Of a stretch of DNA of 64,000 bases, positions 1 through 8,448 are shown in pieces; within the stretch, counting starts at the first letter, position 1, and each line of letters opens with the position of its first letter. Origin of the DNA: CBDBCU01 sp965243185. Lineage in GTDB: Bacteria; Chloroflexota; Dehalococcoidia; Lucifugimonadales; UBA3495. The translations under genes were made by a program, and so were the position numbers. The stretch lies in contig OZ251531.1 in NCBI GenBank assembly GCA_965243185.1, forward strand, positions 434,001 to 498,000, read 5' to 3'. A model generated the notes under the pieces. It was given only the letters and a program-made list of their open reading frames with translations. It was not told where the DNA came from and did not search any database.

Positions 1-2
1 GC

Positions 3-494
3 GACCAATCCCGGTTGGCCCAAGCCATCGGGCGGAGTCGCGGCGGGCTGAATACCAAGGTGGTGGCCTTGGCCGACGCTATGGGGCGACTGGTCAAGTT
101 TGTCCTGCGCCCGGGCAATGCGGCGGAATGCGTGGTGCTGCCAGATTTGATTGGTGCGGTTGCCACCCAAGAACTGATTGCCGACAAAGCCTATGATACG
201 GACCTGATCCGTAGCTGGTTGGCCGCGGCGGACATCCGGCCGGTGATACCTTCCCGGGCCCGGCGGCGACCGCCGGCTTGGCCCGACCCGGCGGTATATG
301 GGTTGCGTCATTTGATTGAAAACCGCTTTGCGGCCCTCAAGGAGTATCGGGGAATTGCGACGCGCTACTGCAAGTTGGGCGAAATGTACGCGGCAACCCT
401 TTGCTTGGTGGCCACGGTAGTAGCAATGCGGGAAAAGGAAACCGGCCAGAACCCCGGGGGCTGGCCGGCGGTCAATCGCCAGCTGGCACTTTAA
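3..494 (+). CDS. IS5-family (IS427-like) transposase, C-terminal part, cut by window start
   Basis: DDE transposase of an IS5-type element. The frame is open to the left edge, so the N-terminus lies outside the window. Visible family features are the IGRSRGGLNTK segment, the ADKAYDTD segment carrying a catalytic Asp, and IENRFAALKEYRGIATRY, which carries the catalytic Glu. The reading frame ends at an intact stop just before a likely terminal repeat. It is not related to the IS at the other end of the window. Confidence 0.85.
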   Translation, partial: DQSRLAQAIGRSRGGLNTKVVALADAMGRLVKFVLRPGNAAECVVLPDLIGAVATQELIADKAYDTDLIRSWLAAADIRPVIPSRARRRPPAWPDPAVYGLRHLIENRFAALKEYRGIATRYCKLGEMYAATLCLVATVVAMREKETGQNPGGWPAVNRQLAL

Positions 495-512
495 GGTTTG
501 TCAACAGGCCCT
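493..512. repeat. Probable right terminal inverted repeat of the IS5-type element
   Basis: The sequence right after the transposase stop, read on the minus strand, begins GGGCCTGTTGACAAACC, which resembles the ends of IS427-group elements. The opposite end is outside the window, so the boundary and target duplication cannot be confirmed. A CTAG tetranucleotide abuts it. Confidence 0.5.
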
Positions 513-692
513 AGCTCACCCGCCAAGGGGGAGCCAGCACCCAAGGGACCGTAGCAACATTAGAATAGCGATTTAGCGGGGCGGTGTCAAACCGTTATTC
601 CCGGCTATACACTCCGCCCCTTTTCTGCTATCCTGTGTCTGACACCCAACCCGGCCCACTGGCACCAGCCTTTGATCCAAGCAGGCAGTTTG

Positions 693-1847
693 ATGAACCC
701 GGCAGCCAAAATAGAATCCGTCCGCATCCGCGGCTTCCGGTCGCTGGCAGATGTGGAGTTTGTTGATCTGCCCAACTCCACGGTGCTGATTGGGGATAAT
801 GGTTCCGGCAAATCCAACTTCCTGCGCTTTCTGGAGATGACGCAGCAAATGTTGCGCTACCGGCGGCTGGGCGATTTTGTAGCGCGGCACGGCGGGGCTG
901 ATGACCAGTTGTTTGGCGGCAGCGGGCAAACACCGCAACTTGCTGCCAAAATTGAGGGAAAAACGGAGCAAGGTCAGTATGGCTATCGTTTCGCCCTTAA
1001 CTACGCTCTCCCGGATAGCCTCATTTTCACCGGAGAGGAGTTTATCTATAGCCGGGCTGACGGCAATGCTGAGGAAAGTTGGCAAGGGGACGGTTGGGGC
1101 AAAGAAAGCGAAGTAGCACAGTTGGCGGGCAGTAAAAGCCAATGCAGCCCGGCCAACAAGTCTGCGTATCTGGCGGCGGCGGATTTGGTGAGATTGCTGG
1201 GCGGTTGCGTCTTTTATCAGTTCCACAATACCGACGACCACTCCGACTTTAAGAAAAGGGCGGACATTACCGACAGCGACCGGCTTTATCCCAACGGCGG
1301 CAACTTGGCGGCGGTGTTGTGCCGGCTGGAAAGGGAGGATGGGCAGCGGTATTACTACATCTGCCGTCAAATCCAGCGGGTATTGCCAACCTTTGACCGC
1401 TTTGACTTGGTAGAAAGCTACGGCAAAGTTCTGTTGCGCTGGAAACCCGTTGGCACAGATAAGACCATCGGCCCGCACCTGACCTCTGACGGCTCGTTGC
1501 GCTTTTTTGCCTTGGTAACTTTGCTCAACCTGCCGGAGGAGATGCTGCCTTCCATAATCATACTGGACGAGCCGGAACTGGGCTTGCACCCGGCAGCCAT
1601 TCACTTGCTAGGCGGGATGATAAGGTCTCTATCCGTGGAAAGGCAGGTTATCCTAGCCACCCAATCCCCGTTGCTGGTGGACTCCTTCGACTTGAACCAA
1701 ATCTACGCTCTGGACTTGAAAGACGGTCAGACCAAAGTCCACAAGCTCAGTTCGGAGGGATACGAACACTGGCTGGAGGAATATAACACCGGCGATTTAT
1801 GGGAGATGAACCTTTTGGGAGGGAGCCCGTGGACCGTCTTGCCCTAG
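693..1847 (+). CDS. AAA family (ABC/SMC-like) ATPase, putative defence component
   Basis: ATPase of the AAA_21/OLD-like type, 384 aa from the ATG at 693; an in-frame TTG at 672 is an alternative start. Residues 34-41 form a Walker A loop (GDNGSGKS) after the IRGFRSL strand typical of RecF/SMC-like heads. Near the C-terminus are ILDEPELGLHP (Walker B with D-loop) and ATQSPLLVDSF (switch His replaced by Gln/Ser context). The next gene, a DUF4276 protein, begins inside its last codons, so the two are translationally coupled. Such ATPase plus Toprim-like nuclease pairs are known in anti-phage defence (OLD, PARIS); a defence role here is inferred. Confidence 0.8.
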   Translation: MNPAAKIESVRIRGFRSLADVEFVDLPNSTVLIGDNGSGKSNFLRFLEMTQQMLRYRRLGDFVARHGGADDQLFGGSGQTPQLAAKIEGKTEQGQYGYRFALNYALPDSLIFTGEEFIYSRADGNAEESWQGDGWGKESEVAQLAGSKSQCSPANKSAYLAAADLVRLLGGCVFYQFHNTDDHSDFKKRADITDSDRLYPNGGNLAAVLCRLEREDGQRYYYICRQIQRVLPTFDRFDLVESYGKVLLRWKPVGTDKTIGPHLTSDGSLRFFALVTLLNLPEEMLPSIIILDEPELGLHPAAIHLLGGMIRSLSVERQVILATQSPLLVDSFDLNQIYALDLKDGQTKVHKLSSEGYEHWLEEYNTGDLWEMNLLGGSPWTVLP

Positions 1848-2440
1848 TTGTAGAAGGTTCTACTGAGGCCGAATTCGTCAAACAAGTCTTGGCTCCCTAC
1901 TTGTTGTCCAAGTCGGTATTGGCGGCGGTTGTTTTCTTGAATGGCCGCATATCGGTAACTCGGTTGGGCGATCGTATGGCAGACCTTTACCCGAACTTTG
2001 ACCGGGTTACTTCCTTGGTTGACTTTTACGGTTTTCAGGATAAGGGTGACCTGACTCCGGTTGAGTTAGAGCGGCAAGTAATGGAACGGGTGAAGTCCCT
2101 GACTAGTTTTGACTTGGATGAGTCCCGGGTAATTCCCTACATCCAGCAATATGAGTTTGAGGGCTTGTTGTTTTCCGATGCGAGGGCCTTTAATACGCTA
2201 CCGGGTGTAACCGCCAGCTCCGTTGCCCGGTTGACCGCAGTACGCGCCGCCTTTGACAACCCGGAGGAAATCAACGACAGTAGCAGCACGGCGCCCAGTA
2301 AGCGTATCACCAGAGCAATTCCCAGATATGACAAAGTGAGGGATGGCCCACCAGTGGCATTAGCCATCGGTTTGGCTGTCATCCGGCAGGAATGCCCCCG
2401 GTTCAGTCAATGGGTCGAGCGACTGGAGTCCTTGGGCTGA
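1829..2440 (+). CDS. DUF4276 family protein, putative Toprim-like nuclease partner
   Basis: Protein of 203 aa from a GTG start at 1829, preceded by GGGAGGGAG; it overlaps the ATPase gene by 19 bases. The N-terminus has LALVVEGSTE with Glu9, matching the VEGxTE motif of DUF4276. Further family blocks are LVDFYGF, IPYIQQYEFEGLLFSD and APSKRI, and a C-terminal IGLAVIRQECPRFSQW block. From memory DUF4276 is grouped with RloB/OLD Toprim-like nucleases; the conserved acidic residues fit that, but the activity is inferred. An in-frame ATG at 1799 lacks a good ribosome-binding site. Confidence 0.8.
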   Translation: MDRLALVVEGSTEAEFVKQVLAPYLLSKSVLAAVVFLNGRISVTRLGDRMADLYPNFDRVTSLVDFYGFQDKGDLTPVELERQVMERVKSLTSFDLDESRVIPYIQQYEFEGLLFSDARAFNTLPGVTASSVARLTAVRAAFDNPEEINDSSSTAPSKRITRAIPRYDKVRDGPPVALAIGLAVIRQECPRFSQWVERLESLG

Positions 2441-2489
2441 TGCCCGCCGTTTATCAATGTCACTAAATCCTACCCCGGGAGTTATACCT

Positions 2490-2615
2490 ATGCCCAACGC
2501 CGTCCTGGTCATCGCTATGGTGCGCGGGTTCCTGGAGCCGGGGCATAACCTTTCACCCTTTGCCCGCCGCCAATTGAATCCCCGCCCTCAGTGTGCTACC
2601 CTTGATTCACTATGA
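2490..2615 (+). pseudogene. N-terminal remnant of an isochorismatase-family hydrolase
   Basis: A 41-codon frame starts at an ATG with GGGAG 8 bases upstream. It reads MPNAVLVIAMVRGFLEPG, which closely matches the first strand of isochorismatase/nicotinamidase-type cysteine hydrolases (consensus ALLVIDMQNxFLxPG), then loses similarity. The catalytic Asp of the ID motif is Ala here. No downstream part of the family (the catalytic Lys or Cys) follows, because mnmA begins at once and overlaps the stop. It is best read as a decayed 5' fragment. Confidence 0.5.
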
Positions 2616-3721
2616 TTAGTACCGTTCCCAACCCCCGCAAGGTCGTCGTAGCGATGAGCGGCGGCGTCGATTCCTCAGTAGCGGCTCTGCTGTTGCAGCG
2701 GCAGGGCTATGACGCGGTCGGCGTTACGATGAAACTCTACAGCCTTGATGATGCCGACTTGCCCGACTACTACCGAGGCTGCTGCACCGTGGACGATGTC
2801 GAGGATGCCCGCGCCGTCTGCCGGCGGCTGGATATTCCCCACTATGTCCTCAATGTGCAGCGGGAGTTTCAGGAGTATGTCATCGACTACTTTTGCCGGG
2901 AGTATCAGCAGGGGCGCACTCCCCATCCCTGCATCGCCTGCAACGACAAGATAAAGTTCAACTTTTTAGCGACCCGCGCTGCCATCCTCGACGCCGCCTA
3001 TGTCGCCACCGGCCACTACGCCCGCATAGTCCCCGGCCCCGATGGCTTGACCCTCCAACGGGGCGTGGACACCGCCAAAGACCAGTCCTATGTCCTGTTC
3101 GGAATGGGGCAAGAGGAATTGCGCCGCACTCTGCTGCCGGTCGGCGGCTACTCCAAAGCTGCCATCCGCCAACTGGCTCAGGACGCCGCCTTTCCCAACG
3201 CCGCCAAAGCTGACAGCCAGGATATTTGCTTCATCCCCTTTGGCGATTACAAAGCCTTTCTCGCGGAACGGGTCGCCACCACTGCCGGGGAAATCGTGGA
3301 TACCGCCGGCCGCATTCTGGGGCCGCATCAGGGCATCGAGTTCTTTACCGTCGGCCAGCGGCGCGGCTTGGGCGTAACCGGCCCGGAGCCGTTGTATGTG
3401 CTGCGCTTGGAATCGGAAACTAACCGGGTAGTAGTCGGCCCGGAATCGGCTTTGTATCAGAACAAAATGACCGTTTCCCGGGTCAACTATATATCCGGGG
3501 CGGCCCCGGCCGGGCCGACGCCGGTCGCCGTGAAAATCCGCTACCAGGGCGCCGCCGCTCCGGCCGTGCTGCATCCCCGGCAAGACTGCGCTGATGCCCT
3601 GGTCTGCTTCGACCAGCCGCAGCGGGCCATCACTCCGGGGCAGGCCGCTGTCTTTTATCAGGACGACACGGTGCTGGGCGGCGGCTTTATTGACGCCGGC
3701 CCGCCGCCGGCCGGGGACTAA
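2612..3721 (+). CDS. mnmA: tRNA-specific 2-thiouridylase MnmA
   Basis: Catalyses 2-thiolation of the wobble uridine (U34) in Lys, Glu and Gln tRNAs, using ATP and a persulfide relay. The protein is full length (369 aa). The PP-loop SGGVDSS is at residues 16-22. The nucleophile region HPCIACNDKIKF and the second Cys in DSQDICFIP are present, followed by the C-terminal beta-barrel region (FFTVGQRRGLG). It starts a same-strand cluster with rnhB (6-base gap) and the UPF0102 gene. The ATG is close behind a possible TG-TACCCT -10 element, so the leader may be very short. Confidence 0.97.
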   Translation: MISTVPNPRKVVVAMSGGVDSSVAALLLQRQGYDAVGVTMKLYSLDDADLPDYYRGCCTVDDVEDARAVCRRLDIPHYVLNVQREFQEYVIDYFCREYQQGRTPHPCIACNDKIKFNFLATRAAILDAAYVATGHYARIVPGPDGLTLQRGVDTAKDQSYVLFGMGQEELRRTLLPVGGYSKAAIRQLAQDAAFPNAAKADSQDICFIPFGDYKAFLAERVATTAGEIVDTAGRILGPHQGIEFFTVGQRRGLGVTGPEPLYVLRLESETNRVVVGPESALYQNKMTVSRVNYISGAAPAGPTPVAVKIRYQGAAAPAVLHPRQDCADALVCFDQPQRAITPGQAAVFYQDDTVLGGGFIDAGPPPAGD

Positions 3722-3727
3722 TCCCTG

Positions 3728-4363
3728 ATGCCGGACTGGTCTCGGGAACGGCAGTTGTACCGGCAAGGCGTCTCCCCGGTGGCTGGCGTGGACGAAGCCG
3801 GCCGCGGCCCCCTGGCCGGCCCGGTAGTGGCGGCGGCGGTAATCCTCCCTCCTGACCTGACCGGCAATGAACCCTGGCTTTCCAGCCTTGATGACAGCAA
3901 GCGGCTCTCCCCCAAGCAGCGGGAGTTGGCTTTGCCCCTCATTGAACAGTACGCCCTAGCCGTAGCGATAGCCCAGGAATCCCCGGCGGAAATTGACCGC
4001 ATCGGCATTGGCCGGGCAGTATTGCAGGCAATGCTGCGGGCAGTGGCTAGTCTTTCTGTTAAGCCGCAGCATTTGCTTTTCGACTACATTCCTCTCAAGG
4101 AATGTCCCTATCCCTTTGACGCCTTGGTTAAGGGCGACCGCCGCAGCTATTCCATCGCCGCCGCCTCGATAGTTGCTAAAGTCTCCCGCGACCGCATTAT
4201 GGCCCAAGCCGAAACCTGCTATCCCGGCTATGCCTTTGCCCGGCACAAGGGTTACGCCACCGCCCAGCATCGGGCCAAGCTGCAAGAATTAGGCCCCTGC
4301 CCGCTGCACCGCCGCTCCTTTGCCCCGGTGCGGCAGGCGGCGCTGCTCCGCGCCGGGGATTAA
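3728..4363 (+). CDS. rnhB: Ribonuclease HII
   Basis: Cleaves the RNA strand of RNA-DNA hybrids and single ribonucleotides in DNA. The 211-aa protein has the family signature AGVDEAGRGPLAGPVVAAAV with the catalytic Asp22-Glu23 pair. DSKRLSP follows, then the ASIVAKVSRDR motif with a further metal-binding Asp, and the C-terminal HKGYAT block. It lies 6 bases after mnmA and 1 base before the next gene, so the three genes form one transcription unit. Confidence 0.97.
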   Translation: MPDWSRERQLYRQGVSPVAGVDEAGRGPLAGPVVAAAVILPPDLTGNEPWLSSLDDSKRLSPKQRELALPLIEQYALAVAIAQESPAEIDRIGIGRAVLQAMLRAVASLSVKPQHLLFDYIPLKECPYPFDALVKGDRRSYSIAAASIVAKVSRDRIMAQAETCYPGYAFARHKGYATAQHRAKLQELGPCPLHRRSFAPVRQAALLRAGD

Positions 4364-4364
4364 G

Positions 4365-4754
4365 ATGTCCACCGCCCGCGTCCGCTTGGGGCGGCAGGGG
4401 GAAAAGTTGGCTCGCCGCCATCTCGAACAGGCTGGCTACCGTATCCTCGACGCCAACTATCGCTGCCCTTGGGGGGAGATTGACCTGGTAGCCCAGGATG
4501 GGGCGGAACTGGTCTTTGTCGAAGTGCGAACCCGCCGCGCTGCCGAATATGGCACGCCGCAGGAATCCATCACGGCGGAAAAGCGGCAACATCTGCAAGC
4601 GGCGGCTCTGGACTACCTGCAAAAGCGCCGCCCGGAACCGGCCCAATCGGAAATCCCCTGGCGCATTGACCTGATTAGCGTCCGACTCGACCGCAACGCC
4701 GCCCCCAACCAGCCGCCGCTGCTGGAACACCTGAAATATGCCGTAGAGGGGTAA
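4365..4754 (+). CDS. UPF0102 (YraN) family nuclease-like protein
   Basis: Protein of 129 aa starting at the ATG one base after the rnhB stop. It has the UPF0102 pattern: LGRQGEKLARRHLEQAGYRIL, then WGEIDLVAQD and LVFVEVRTR. These resemble the Asp and Glu-x-Lys of a Holliday-junction-resolvase-like (PD-(D/E)XK) fold, with VRTR in place of VKTR/VKxK. The cellular function is not settled. The rnhB-yraN order is common across bacteria. Confidence 0.92.
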   Translation: MSTARVRLGRQGEKLARRHLEQAGYRILDANYRCPWGEIDLVAQDGAELVFVEVRTRRAAEYGTPQESITAEKRQHLQAAALDYLQKRRPEPAQSEIPWRIDLISVRLDRNAAPNQPPLLEHLKYAVEG

Positions 4755-5162
4755 GCCGGCCGCCTACCTCAACCGTCCGTTGCCGTTATTCGCTAACTGC
4801 TATCCCAGATGACACGGCAATGACGGTTGCGGAATGGGGATTTAGCGGGTGCGCCCGGCCCGGGCGGCGGCAAGGTGAAAGGGTATGGAGAACGGCAGGG
4901 ACGTCTCCCTGCCGTTCTTACAATGGGGGGAACCTCGACGCCCCGAACTGCCGGGAGGAAGCTCGGGACACCTAGGGATGTCTAATGTGAAGTTTAGGCG
5001 GCAGCGGCGGGTTTGTCAAGGGGGTTGAGGCGGCTCCGTTCTGTTGTGGGGTACGGGCTTTTCAATGTACGATTTTCCCGTACAGTGCATATCCTGATGT
5101 GAACTTTGTACCCCAAAGCAAACGGTTCTGGGCAATCGGACAGGGATACCCGCCCCCCTCCC
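4755..5162. other. 408-bp non-coding gap between converging genes
   Basis: No credible gene was seen. It holds the perfect hairpin at 4891-4916. Two similar 11-mers, TGTGAAGTTTA near 4986 and TGTGAACTTTG near 5098, could be remnants of a mobile element, but no matching transposase is present. Confidence 0.5.
4891..4916. terminator. Perfect 11-bp hairpin between converging genes
   Basis: Arms AACGGCAGGGA and TCCCTGCCGTT enclose a CGTC loop and are followed by only a weak T-rich stretch (CTTAC). It lies between the mnmA cluster (+) and the CoA-transferase gene (-), where a bidirectional terminator is expected. Confidence 0.6.
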
Positions 5163-6401
5163 CTACACCACCCCCTCCCTTTCCAGCAAAGCCAATTCCT
5201 CATCAGCAACGCCGCCGATGCCGCACAGGATTTCCCGGTTGTGTTCCCCCAACAGCGGAGGGGCAGCGGCCGGGGTGTCCGGGGATTCGGTGAGGCGGAT
5301 GGGGTTGTTGACGGTTCGGAAAGAGCCGCCCAAGGAGTCGCCGCTGTCCACGAACATTTTGCGGGCCGCCAAGTGCGGGCAGTTATCCAAATCGGCAGCG
5401 TCTTGCACAATGCCCATCGAAAAGCCCAGTTCAATCAGCTTTTGGGCGATTTCCAGCTTTGGGATGTGCTGCGACCACTCCTCGATAGCCGGCACGATAT
5501 GGTCAAAGTAGAACTGGCCGCTGATGCCCTCGCCCAGATAGCGGCGGTCGGCAATCAAATCCTCCCGGCCGACGAGCCGCCACAAGCCTTCCCACTTGCC
5601 GCCGCCCCCGCCGGAGCCGGCCAGCACCGCGTAGCCATCCTTGGCTTTCAGGGCCAGTTGCGCGGTAATCATATTCTCCCGGGCCCGGGTAGTAACCTGG
5701 CCGGTGGCTTGGTAAAAGGGCATAATGCTGGTCGTATGGGCTACCATACAATCGTACATTGCCATATCCAAGTGCTGGCCGCGCCCGGTTTTGCGGCGCT
5801 GTTCCAAAGCCAGCATAATGCCCAGAGCGGTCCAGACGCCGGGGACGGAATCGCCGATGTTGTCGCCCACCATTTGCGGTGGGCCGTCCGGGGCGCCGGT
5901 AATTTCCATCCAGCCGCCCATACCCTGGACGCAGGGATTGTTAGCCGGCCAGTCGGAATAGGGGCCGCGCAAGCCGTCGCTGTCGCCAAAGCCGGTGATG
6001 CTGGCGTAAATCAGCCCCGGGTTCAGTTGCCGCAAATGGTCAAAGCCCAGGTTCAACCGTTGCAGCGCGCCCGGCCCCCAGTTATCCAGCAGCACATCCG
6101 ACGCCTTGACCAGGTTCTCAAAGATTTCCTTGCCCCGCGGCTGCCGCAAATCCAAGGTAACGCTTTTCTTGTTGCGGTTAATCGCCAAGAAACGGGCACT
6201 GACCCGGCGGCCGTCCTCGGATTGGACAAAGGGGTCGTTGAGCCGCGCCCTTTCGCCTACCTTGGTGCGCTCGATTTTGATGACTTCGGCGCCCATATCG
6301 GCCAGCAGCATCGCGCAGAAGGGGCCGGCCACAATATGGGTCGCATCCAGCACCCGTAGCCCATCCAGCGGCCGGGGGCTAGTATCAGTTTCGGCAATCA
6401 T
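5163..6401 (-). CDS. Class III (CaiB/BaiF) CoA-transferase
   Basis: Transfers CoA between carboxylic acids; the substrate cannot be told from sequence. The protein has 412 aa from the ATG at 6401, preceded by GGGGGAGG. Family blocks are LDATHIVAGPFCAMLLADMGAEVIKIE at the N-terminus (nucleotide/CoA-binding fold), SASITGFG-like (YASITGFGDSD), and GRGQHLDMAMYDCMV, the segment that carries the conserved catalytic acid. A Gly-rich loop GSGGGGG is present. It stands alone, 234 bases upstream of arsM on the same strand, so co-transcription is uncertain. Confidence 0.92.
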   Translation of the reverse strand: MIAETDTSPRPLDGLRVLDATHIVAGPFCAMLLADMGAEVIKIERTKVGERARLNDPFVQSEDGRRVSARFLAINRNKKSVTLDLRQPRGKEIFENLVKASDVLLDNWGPGALQRLNLGFDHLRQLNPGLIYASITGFGDSDGLRGPYSDWPANNPCVQGMGGWMEITGAPDGPPQMVGDNIGDSVPGVWTALGIMLALEQRRKTGRGQHLDMAMYDCMVAHTTSIMPFYQATGQVTTRARENMITAQLALKAKDGYAVLAGSGGGGGKWEGLWRLVGREDLIADRRYLGEGISGQFYFDHIVPAIEEWSQHIPKLEIAQKLIELGFSMGIVQDAADLDNCPHLAARKMFVDSGDSLGGSFRTVNNPIRLTESPDTPAAAPPLLGEHNREILCGIGGVADEELALLEREGVV

Positions 6402-6635
6402 CAGGCAACCTCCCCCAATAGCGGTTTCAAGGAATAATATAATGCAATTTTCGGGGGATGACAAATGACAGCCGTAGCCTTTCAGCCCCGGTAGAGGCAG
6501 TAGCGGGTGAACCACCGGGCGGAGCCGCCCCCGGGTTATTGCCCCTATGAAAGGGAATCAGCGGGATGTCCGAATCGGGACAGCGGTGATTCGGAAAGCC
6601 GATGGCACTAAGGATTGGGCCGGCCGGTCGGCGGG

Positions 6636-7445
6636 TCAGGATTGGGTCGGTTTGTGGGCGACGATTTTGACGCTGGCGACATTCATCGGGACGCCTTCGT
6701 CGTCGAAGCGGAGGTTTTCGTCGGTGGTGGCGACATTGACGAAGCCGGCCCGGTGGAGGCGGTTGAGATAGACGGCTTTGTCCTCGGCGCCGCCGATGCA
6801 CTCGACCCACGCTTGTCCATCGGTGCGGGCCGGCCCGTCCGGGGTGAGGGCGACCATATCGGAGAGGTGCATTCGGCCGCCGGGGGAGAGGACGCGGTAA
6901 GCCTCGCTGAAAACGGCATCCTTGTCCGGGGAGAGGCAGATGACGCAGTTGGAGATGACCACATCGACGCTGGCATCGGGTAGGGGGATGTTTTCCATTT
7001 CGCCTTGGACAAACGCGACATTGGTCAAGCCGGTAGCCGCCAGGTTTTTGCGGGCCAGGTCGAGCATATCGGGGGTCATATCGAGGCCGGTGACCGAGCC
7101 GGCGGGGCCGACTTGCTGGGCGGCGAGGAAGCAGTCAATACCGCCGCCGGAGCCGAGGTCGAGGACGCGCTCGCCGGCGGAAAGGCCGGCCAAGGCGGTG
7201 GGATTGCCGCAACCGGCGGAGGCGGCGATGGCATCGGCGGGCAAGCCGTCGACCTGGCCTTGGGTGTAGAGGCGAAGGGCGCGGTCGGCGTCGGCGGGGC
7301 TGCAACAGCCGGGGTCGGACGCGCAGCCAGCGGCGGCATTAGCGGCGGGAGTGGGGGAGAGTTCGATGACATCGCGGGCCCGGGCGCCGTAGCGTTCCTG
7401 AACGATGCGTTTGATTTCATCCTGGTTGGGGGTGGCAGTGGGCAT
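6636..7445 (-). CDS. arsM: Arsenite S-adenosylmethionine methyltransferase
   Basis: Methylates As(III) with SAM as donor, a detoxification reaction. The protein has 269 aa; GGAGG precedes the ATG. The SAM motif LDLGSGGGIDC is at about residues 95-105. The three cysteines that bind As(III) in this family are found as Cys79 (SAGCGNP), Cys167 (SNCVIC) and Cys216 (WVECIGG). The N-terminal extra cysteines (GCASDPGCC) are also typical. No arsR or other ars gene is adjacent. Confidence 0.95.
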   Translation of the reverse strand: MPTATPNQDEIKRIVQERYGARARDVIELSPTPAANAAAGCASDPGCCSPADADRALRLYTQGQVDGLPADAIAASAGCGNPTALAGLSAGERVLDLGSGGGIDCFLAAQQVGPAGSVTGLDMTPDMLDLARKNLAATGLTNVAFVQGEMENIPLPDASVDVVISNCVICLSPDKDAVFSEAYRVLSPGGRMHLSDMVALTPDGPARTDGQAWVECIGGAEDKAVYLNRLHRAGFVNVATTDENLRFDDEGVPMNVASVKIVAHKPTQS

Positions 7446-7702
7446 TGATTTTCCTCCGGGTTTTTGATGGGGGATTGGGGTTAAGAGTTGGGGCGCGGCG
7501 GCCTAGCCGCTACCAGTCGGTCGGAGCAAGCGCGAACCGATAAAACTGCCGGCCATGAGAATGGCGCCATACGAACAATTCTGGATTTGCGTCTCCAGTA
7601 GTATAACAGAAAGGGTACAAGGTTAGTCAACCGGTTTTGGTTTGTTGTGATAGAATGGGGCAAGCAGTCCGGGATAAAGCGATAAGGCAAGGGGGTATGA
7701 CG

Positions 7703-8290
7703 ATGATTGACCAGGTGGAGTTGATGCGGGTGGTGGATCAGTTTCGGGGGGATGGGGTAGTGGTGCCGGCGATGCGGGCCAATGTCGGGTGGGCCGAGGT
7801 GTCCAACAATGTTACCCGGGATGTGCCGGCCAGCGGCGCAATGGGCAAGACTTCGTCCTTTGCCCTGGGGGTAGCCTTGGCGCGGCCGGAGGAGCGGGTC
7901 ATCCTGTTTGATGGGGACGGGAGCCTGCTGATGAACCTGGGGGCGTTGGTGACGATTGCCAACAAGGCCCCGACGAACCTGTATCACTTTGTGATGGACA
8001 ACGGCGTTTATGCCACCACCGGTGGGCAGGAAGTGCCGGGAGCCGAGGAGACGGACTACGCCGGCTTGGGGCAGTCGGCGGGCTATGCCCACAGCTATTC
8101 CTTTGACAATCTGGAGGATTTTGCCACCCAAGCGGAGCAGATTTTCAGCGAGGCGGGGCCGACGCTGATTGCGGTTAAGACTGTGCCGAACATCCGCTAC
8201 CCGGAGGAACGGGCGGCGCGCAGCGGGGCGGCCGCCCGGCGTACGCCGCAGGCGGTCGAGGAGTTGATGACGGAGTGGGGACTGCGGTAG
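7703..8290 (+). CDS. Thiamine-pyrophosphate-binding enzyme, C-terminal (PP) domain subunit
   Basis: Protein of 195 aa from the ATG at 7703 (AAGGGGG 7 bases upstream; ATG at 7697 is also possible). It contains only the TPP-binding half: GAMGKTSSFALG and the cofactor motif VILFDGDGSLLMNLG ending in MDNGVYATTGGQ. It resembles the beta subunit of sulfopyruvate or phosphonopyruvate decarboxylases. No partner with the PYR domain is adjacent, so the alpha subunit must be elsewhere. The next gene on the strand is an enolase-superfamily enzyme. Confidence 0.85.
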   Translation: MIDQVELMRVVDQFRGDGVVVPAMRANVGWAEVSNNVTRDVPASGAMGKTSSFALGVALARPEERVILFDGDGSLLMNLGALVTIANKAPTNLYHFVMDNGVYATTGGQEVPGAEETDYAGLGQSAGYAHSYSFDNLEDFATQAEQIFSEAGPTLIAVKTVPNIRYPEERAARSGAAARRTPQAVEELMTEWGLR

Positions 8291-8307
8291 AAGTATGACG
8301 CTTTACC

Positions 8308-8340
8308 AGGTCGGGGCAACGCCAAGGGTTGCCCCGACCT
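8308..8340. terminator. Perfect 13-bp hairpin after the TPP subunit gene
   Basis: AGGTCGGGGCAAC and GTTGCCCCGACCT flank a 7-base loop, 18 bases after the stop codon. There is no T-run, so it may be a processing or stability hairpin rather than an intrinsic terminator. Confidence 0.55.
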
Positions 8341-8448
8341 TCGGAAAGGCATTGACGGGAACGCGGCCCGGATTCCCGTTGGCACGGGAATTATGGTTGC
8401 AACTATACGCCGGGCTGACGGCAGGAACAGACAGCGGGGGTTAGCGTT

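Noticed and set aside
573..1604. 343-codon open frame on the minus strand
   Set aside because: Antisense to the AAA ATPase, whose Walker motifs are clear.
4986..5108. TGTGAA...TTT direct repeats as ends of a mobile element
   Set aside because: Only about ten bases each, no inverted partner, no transposase.
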